Source of the DNA: Lycorma delicatula
Lineage: Eukaryota; Arthropoda; Insecta; Hemiptera; Fulgoridae
DNA length: 64,000 bases
NCBI RefSeq assembly: GCF_047948215.1
Contig: NC_134455.1
Span: 303,570,147 to 303,634,146, forward strand
Direction of reading: 5' to 3'
Every line of letters starts with the position of its first letter. Position 1 is the stretch's first letter. The notes beneath the pieces were generated by a model, which had not been told where the DNA came from, made no database searches, and worked only from the letters and a program-made list of their open reading frames with translations. The translations under genes were made by a program, and so were the position numbers. Of the stretch, positions 58,840-64,000 are shown piece by piece.

Positions 58840-59660
58840 AGGTTGGGCAAGTATTGGAGTAAGAAACTGTTGTCATGCTGTTTTTCATCAAAAATTAGTT
58901 GATTTTCAACACTGTCTGGGCAGGTATGTTGTCATGATGAGGGGTCCGTTCTTCCCGATCGCCACAGTTCAGGTCATTTTTTTTCTCACTGCATCATGGA
59001 ATTGCAGATGGCAATATGGTTCACTGTGGTGCTCTGAGGAACAAATTCAACATGAATGACTCTTTTGGTATAAAAATAAAATCATCATGGGCTTTCACTT
59101 GGTTTGGGCAATGAAGCTGTTTTCCACAGGCTGGATTGTTTTGTTGCTTCTGGGTCATAGCTGTAACATCAAGAATCATCCCCTGTTATGACTTTTGACA
59201 AAAAATTTGGTTCAATTTGAGCCTATTCTTTCAATTTCTGGCATGCTCTCAGACAGTTCTTCCTCTGATTTGGAAAAGAGTTGTGGAACAAAGTTTACCG
59301 TAATGTGTCTCATGTTTAAATCTTCAGTTAGGATTCTTTGACTTGAACTCCAGTTATTTCCTCCAATTCATTGATTGTTCTGCGACTATCATATGATACA
59401 CTGTGCTTTTTTTGAACATTTTCATCCGTTTCTGGACGTTGATTAGTCACCTGAATGGGGTTCACCTTCAAGTGACATTTGGCCACTTCTAAACTGGACA
59501 AACCACTTGTAAATTACTGCCTATCTTAGAGCTTCTGGAGAATTTTAACTGTTTAAAATTCTTTCGCTGCTTTCTTTAATGGGAGACAGAATTTTATGTT
59601 GGCATGTTGTTTCCTTAAAGTTGCAGAGTGAGGTTAAATAAAAACAATCAATCTATCTGC

Positions 59661-59940
59661 TGCGATGGCTTCTCATGAACGCTACCTGCCTGGCTAACTG
59701 AGCAAGGAGTGTCCAGAAACATACATAACAGGAGAGGGCAGCAATGCCAACCCACTTGCCTACAGGAAATAATTTGTTTGGTTTTTGGTACCATATAAAA
59801 AATAAAACTTTTTTATGTTTCTCTAAGTGTGATAATTCCTTGCATGTTTTTTTACATAAATTTTGTAAACAGAATCTTTCTAGCAACCCCTTAGTTTAAT
59901 AGGAATGACAAATTAAAGATCTATAAGAAAAACTAATGAA
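59661..59940. other. Sequence beside the mariner relic, origin unclear
   Basis: A 77-codon open frame on the - strand (59653-59886) lies upstream of the mariner blocks in transcript sense but does not match the mariner N-terminus as I know it. It is probably not coding. Confidence 0.35.
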
Positions 59941-61270
59941 TGACATATACTTACATTAAAACTTCTTAGCAGATTCTTTGTAGGTAGCCTCAGGTTCATC
60001 TTGAATTAAAGTCAAATAGTAATCGGTTACCATATTAAGACTCCATTTACCTTTATAACACTGAAATATCTTGGCGGAAATGTTCACAGCGTTCATCACT
60101 TACTTCCAAGGTTTGGCAGGAAGAAGTCCAGATCTGAATGCAGGAAATGGATGTTTAGTGACATATTACATCCCATAGCTCTATATGAATTTATCAGTTT
60201 ATCTACAATATAAAGGTAATTTTTGATTTATGGACACCCAGAAAAGTTTTCTGTCTTTAAATGGTGTCCAAGCAATAAGTTCTAATTTGGTCAACACAGA
60301 ATTAAACCATCATCTCCGATTACTTGCCTTATTTGTAAGCCAACAAAATCTATTTTTTTAAATTTTTTCTTCACTTACTTTTGGGGGATTTTTGCCTTAT
60401 GGACAAGAATCCTCGACTGTCCTTCAGCTTTTATTTTTTGCTAATCCTATTTTGATATGAAGGGGCAGTAAAAATATTTTTTCTGGTTTAACTAAAGACT
60501 CATAATATGTTTTTTTTTCATCAGGAGTTAAATTTTCATTGGTTTACTCATTTTCACTGGTTTACCACATAATGCTGATCCTTAGCTTGGCTGTCCCATT
60601 CACATATAAAACAACAGAATTTTATATACCTTGTCTAATAAAAGAGATTACTTTTAAATATGCACACACATTACAAACTATGCTTTTATAATTTACTTTT
60701 TCAATAACAATTTTCATAACACCATACATTTCTTTCATATTAATTACAAAACAGATTGGAACAGAAGGATATTTATTATTGTTATGAAGCAAACTGCTTT
60801 TAATCTATACTTGGAGGGGTCAATGAAAAGGCATCACTCCTCAAGTTCATGAACTCGCTTAAATTGTAACATAAGCTCATCAATATTTTTACAGTACACT
60901 AAATCATTTTCTCCAGGAAAGTATTGAGAAAAATCTTTCAATCTGTTTCAATAGCCTGGGATCATTGTATTTTTTAAAAGTAAATTCTAACCATACAATG
61001 TTGAGCCTAAACATTCAGATTTATGAAAAATTTAAATTTCTTACAGTCATTTCGCTTGCCTTATATAAGATGTGGTTCACTGGATTGTAATTCAAGGGTC
61101 TGAATCACGATTGTCTTCTTCTGTTATATGTGCTTCTTCATCTCTGTTTTCGCAAAACAAGTTTTCAAAAACATTAGAAATTTTGATGCAAATTGAATAT
61201 TAACTTTCTTTTCATTTTCCCAGATGTAAATGTATGGTAACGATTACAGGTTGTCTATTTGTCTGTGAGC
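59940..61270 (-). mobile_element. CFLCxWDS-family dispersed repeat, copy C
   Basis: On the - strand: an N-terminal piece near 61100-61250; a YF..E(N)DLVYC..-like and ELMLQF/HE-EE block around 60830-60950; the gcttggctgtcccattc stretch corresponding to the WDS motif region near 60580; and, near 60040-60150, FLHSDLDFFLPNLGSVSDER, CEHFRQDISVL. That last part equals the family's HFLHSHLDYFPENLG...GERFHQDI block. Many stops. The same block order as copies A and B supports common origin. Confidence 0.6.
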
Positions 61271-61333
61271 TTGTCTGATCTGTGATGAAGGAGCCCTGGT
61301 CTTTGCCTCTCATCCATCCAGTACTCTCCCAAC

Positions 61334-61508
61334 TAAACCTTTCTTTTTCCTGTTTAGCCTCCGGGAATTACCGTTCAGGTATTACTTCTGAGGATGATAT
61401 GTATGAGTGTAAATGAAGTGTAGTCTTGTACAGTCTCAGTTCGACCATTCCTAAGATATGTGGTTAATTGAAATCCAACCACTAAAGAACATCGGTATCC
61501 ACAATCTA
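61334..61508 (-). mobile_element. SINE, partial copy, - strand
   Basis: From the tail ctgtttagcctccgggaatt to ccacaatctagtattc. It lacks the box A/B head and abuts a second copy in the same orientation. Confidence 0.8.
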
Positions 61509-61808
61509 GTATTCTTTTTTTCTTTTTCTGTTTAGCCTCCAGAAATTACCTTTAAGGTATTACTTGGAAGAATGAGGATGATATATAAGAGTGTAAATGA
61601 AGTGTAGTCTTGTACAATCTCAGTTTGACCAATCCTGAGATGTGTGGTTAATTGAAACCCAACCACCAAAGAACACCAGTATCCATGATCTAGTATTCAA
61701 ATCCATACAAAAGTAACTTTCTTTACTAGAACTTGAACACTGGAACTCTCGACTTCCAAATCAGCTGATTTGGTAAGACTTGTTCACCACTAGACTAACC
61801 TGGCGGGT
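61509..61808 (-). mobile_element. SINE, full copy, - strand
   Basis: About 300 bp. The head on the - strand begins aacccgccaggttagtctag (61808 down), with box A tagtctagtgg, then aaatcagctgatttggaagt and the box B-like gtgttcaagttct. The tail is ctgtttagcctccagaaatt near 61530. It is the best reference for the family in this window. Confidence 0.9.
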
Positions 61809-61828
61809 TTCCCCACTGACCCTACAGA

Positions 61829-61852
61829 AGTACAACTCAACTGAGTTGTACT
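61829..61852. repeat. Perfect inverted repeat, 11-bp arms, 2-nt loop
   Basis: agtacaactca (61829-61839) pairs with 61842-61852 around ac. Confidence 0.88.
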
Positions 61853-62199
61853 ACTTATATGAAGTTGTACTTTATTTTATTATATGAAATCACTATATCT
61901 ACTTAATACTTACCTACTTCCTTTGTTTCATTATTGAAATAAAGTTGTTTCCGTCAAGTGCAAGGAAAATGTTTGTTTGTCATTTTATTATATCATTTGA
62001 AAATACCGTTAAATTACTGAATTTATTTCTTAATTTTAGCATTAGTTATCATCACTATTTGTTATTGAACTATGCAGGTTAATCTTTAAAGTTAATTGTG
62101 TAGATTTTAGGAATTTGTTCAGTGCATAAATTACGAACATGTGATTATGCCTTTTACTAAACAGTTAGTGTGACATAGGCCTGCTACAACTCAAAGAAA

Positions 62200-63500
62200 A
62201 TGTCTAAACTAGGGAAAAGTAAATCACTGAGTAGGCAGCCCAGGGAAATAATAAAAAGTTTCATTGAGGAAGCACAAAATGGGACATTTTGTATTGATCC
62301 CAAAAAGATCTTAAAGAGTAAGTTGCAAAAACTACAAATGTACCTGTTAGAATGTTATAAAGGGTTAAATTACATTAAAAAACAAGGCAACTGAGAAAAT
62401 GTGCTAGGAAAATATATTAACTTTTCCTAGGGGAAAACTTAATATGTCTAAATACACACAGATAGTGCTCAGATTTTACTTCACTGAAGGGTTTTTTCAT
62501 ACACTTAGGAAACTGATTTTGAAACTTAAAGAGAAAAAGTTATTTTCAAGAGGAGGACAGCTTAGGAAAAATGTTTAAATTCATGGGATTTAAGTAACAT
62601 AAATGCAATTTGATTGGTTCTCATAGAAAAGCAAAGCACAAAAAAACCTCATTCTTTAACAAATTAAAAAATTTAGGTAGGTGGTCTAGTTGTCTATACA
62701 GACAAAATTCATGTTCATAGCCACACTCGAAGTAGAAGTTGTTACATAAAGTAATGAGCTCAGAGAAAATAAAAGTTCCTTATTCAAAAGGGCAAAGACT
62801 TCTAATATTTGTGAGGTAAGTGAAATGAGTTTCATTCAAAGTTATTTCACATATGGAAATCAACCTCAAATGCTGGTGTTTCACTTACTAACGAAGCGAG
62901 TTAAAAAGTTATTAAAAATGGTAGCAAGAGTAACCAATACCCAATCCACTAATTTTAATTCAATTTATTTCTTTAACAAATAAACTCCAAGTTCTTATTA
63001 GACAATAAAAGTAACTTATTTGCTGCAAACAGAAAACTTCTGTGACAGAATGAAATTTATCTCAAAATAAAATAAAAAAAATCATAAATAAATATATACA
63101 AAGAATAGTAAACAAATTAAAACATGTGGGACTAACAAGTGTTCTGATGTAATGTTAAACCAAATAATCTTAGAAAATATCATTTTGTTTTAATTTAAAA
63201 AAAAAAACTTCAATATTTACAGAATTTACACTTCCATTAGACCACATTAGTCACAAAAATGAAGAAATTAAATGTACATCATTTGTACATTTTATCTAAT
63301 ATCTGGCAAAATACTAGGGAAGTTTTAACTATAATCCAATAAAAAAAATTGCAAGTTAAATTTTATGAAGCAGGTGTACGTTTTATAGTGATGAGTGAAG
63401 CTTGTCAACACAGCATAAGGTGGCATGAAATCTCAGTGAACTACATTCATCAAAGTAAGTGAATGGAATACTTAGAATCTAATTTTTTGGTCTGTAGTTG
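62200..63500 (+). mobile_element. IS630-like (DDE_3-type) transposase relic, + strand
   Basis: Opens with 64 codons, MSKLGKSKSLSRQPREIIKS then FIEEAQNGTFCIDPKKI, resembling the N-terminal helix-turn-helix of an arthropod IS630-like family. Later, at about 62690-62860, frames give VVYTDKIHVHSHTRSR, FLIQKGKDF and HIWKSTSNAGVSL, in the order of the family's YLDETYIHSSHT, KGqRLIIVHAG and lWKS...G blocks. The first catalytic Asp-Glu pair is changed. Frame breaks are numerous. The remaining sequence to about 63500 is too decayed to assign. Confidence 0.55.
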
Positions 63501-64000
63501 TTCATCGGTTAAGCAGTTTGCGTGAAAAACAGCTGTGGACACATTTTGTAAACACACTGACAAGAATAACTTTTTATTATCATAGAGAACTAAACCACAC
63601 ATATTCAAAATATTATAAAAGAAACAAAATTTTTGGAAAATAATTGTATGCTCTTGTCATGTGAAATGATGTTTGAGGAAAAGAAAACAATCTAATAGTG
63701 AAATATTGTTTATTTTACAAATTTTACAATTTTAAACTGAAAAATACAAAAAATGATCCTACAATTTATTTTTTCTGCTGCAAGCACATTCACCAATTAG
63801 GATCATAAACTGTTTTTATTTTATCATGTATGATTTTTAGTACTTATTTCTTCTTTAAAAAGATCCATTAAAAGATTCTCAAACAACAGATTGTGTTATT
63901 AATTTACATATTTTGCTTCATATATTTTAATAATGTAAAAGATGTTGATGTTATAACAAAAATAAGATACAAAATAATAAAATCTTATCATTTATATGCA
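63501..64000. other. AT-rich right end, nothing recognised
   Basis: No coding, RNA or repeat signal was seen. Confidence 0.5.

Larger units (their letters stand above)
58060..59660 (-). mobile_element. Mariner relic (FLJ37770-like), split by a SINE
   Basis: Read leftwards: VIYKWFVQFRSGQMSLEGEP (about 59450-59530), then QRILT-DLNMRHITVNFVPQ-like residues (about 59290-59340), MLQL-PRSNKTIQPVENS (the ETKQQS-W region, about 59110-59170), and KSQ-type residues to a degraded HDN block with CPDSVENQLIFDEKQHDNSF (about 58860-58930). The order fits mariner transposases of the FLJ37770-like group. It has many stops. The left part is interrupted at 58100-58839 by a SINE with target duplications. The element ends are approximate. 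Confidence 0.75.

Noticed and set aside
1..64000. CRISPR array, bacterial operon or viral genome
   Set aside because: No spaced direct-repeat array, no bacterial-style gene packing and no recognisable viral gene; spliced NADK and eukaryotic transposons show an animal genome.

Overview
The window is AT-rich (roughly a quarter G+C) animal DNA. It has long introns, GT-AG splice sites, many decayed DNA transposons, LINEs and tRNA-derived SINEs, and almost no long open reading frames. This points to a large arthropod genome. The transposon mix (FLJ37770-like mariner, a LINE ending in TAA repeats, an ORF family with a CFLCxWDS motif) looks most like a hemipteran insect, but that species-level guess is inference.

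Only one cellular gene is recognisable: NAD kinase (NADK, NAD+ to NADP+), on the + strand. Eight consecutive coding blocks at 3128-3211, 11883-12012, 19240-19434, 22337-22439, 24547-24741, 26111-26268, one of two alternatives (29491-29573 or 31016-31098), and 42173-42377 join in phase to 384 codons including the stop. They carry the family motifs GGDG, NE-VIDRG and TPTGSTAY. The N-terminus lies upstream of 3128 and is not identified with confidence. The seventh block exists twice, both copies 83 nt long with the same phases. Using both copies, or neither, breaks the reading frame, so they look like mutually exclusive exons giving two NADK isoforms. A strong splice donor 8 nt after the stop codon suggests the 3' UTR is spliced.

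Layout. 1-480: fragment of a CFLCxWDS-family repeat. 481-3127: upstream intron with a possible pogo-like remnant. 3128-11882: first exon seen, then a long intron with a second CFLCxWDS copy and a SINE. 12013-19239: intron with a Tc1-like element and a G+C-rich Jockey-like LINE, both on the - strand. 19240-31098: the compact part of the gene, with a mariner relic and a MITE in introns. 31099-42172: an 11-kb intron holding a mariner with intact TIRs and TA duplications, plus a second TIR element. 42378-64000: downstream of the stop, with no recognisable host coding exon. This part holds duplicated segments, mariner relics, a near-complete but broken LINE with a TAA tail (about 53.4-56.8 kb), a SINE nested in a mariner relic, a third CFLCxWDS copy, tandem SINEs and a decayed IS630-like transposase.

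Besides the exon pair, the most unusual signal is a scatter of perfect short-loop palindromes through the non-coding DNA. They include two adjacent ones with the same GT dinucleotide at the centre.
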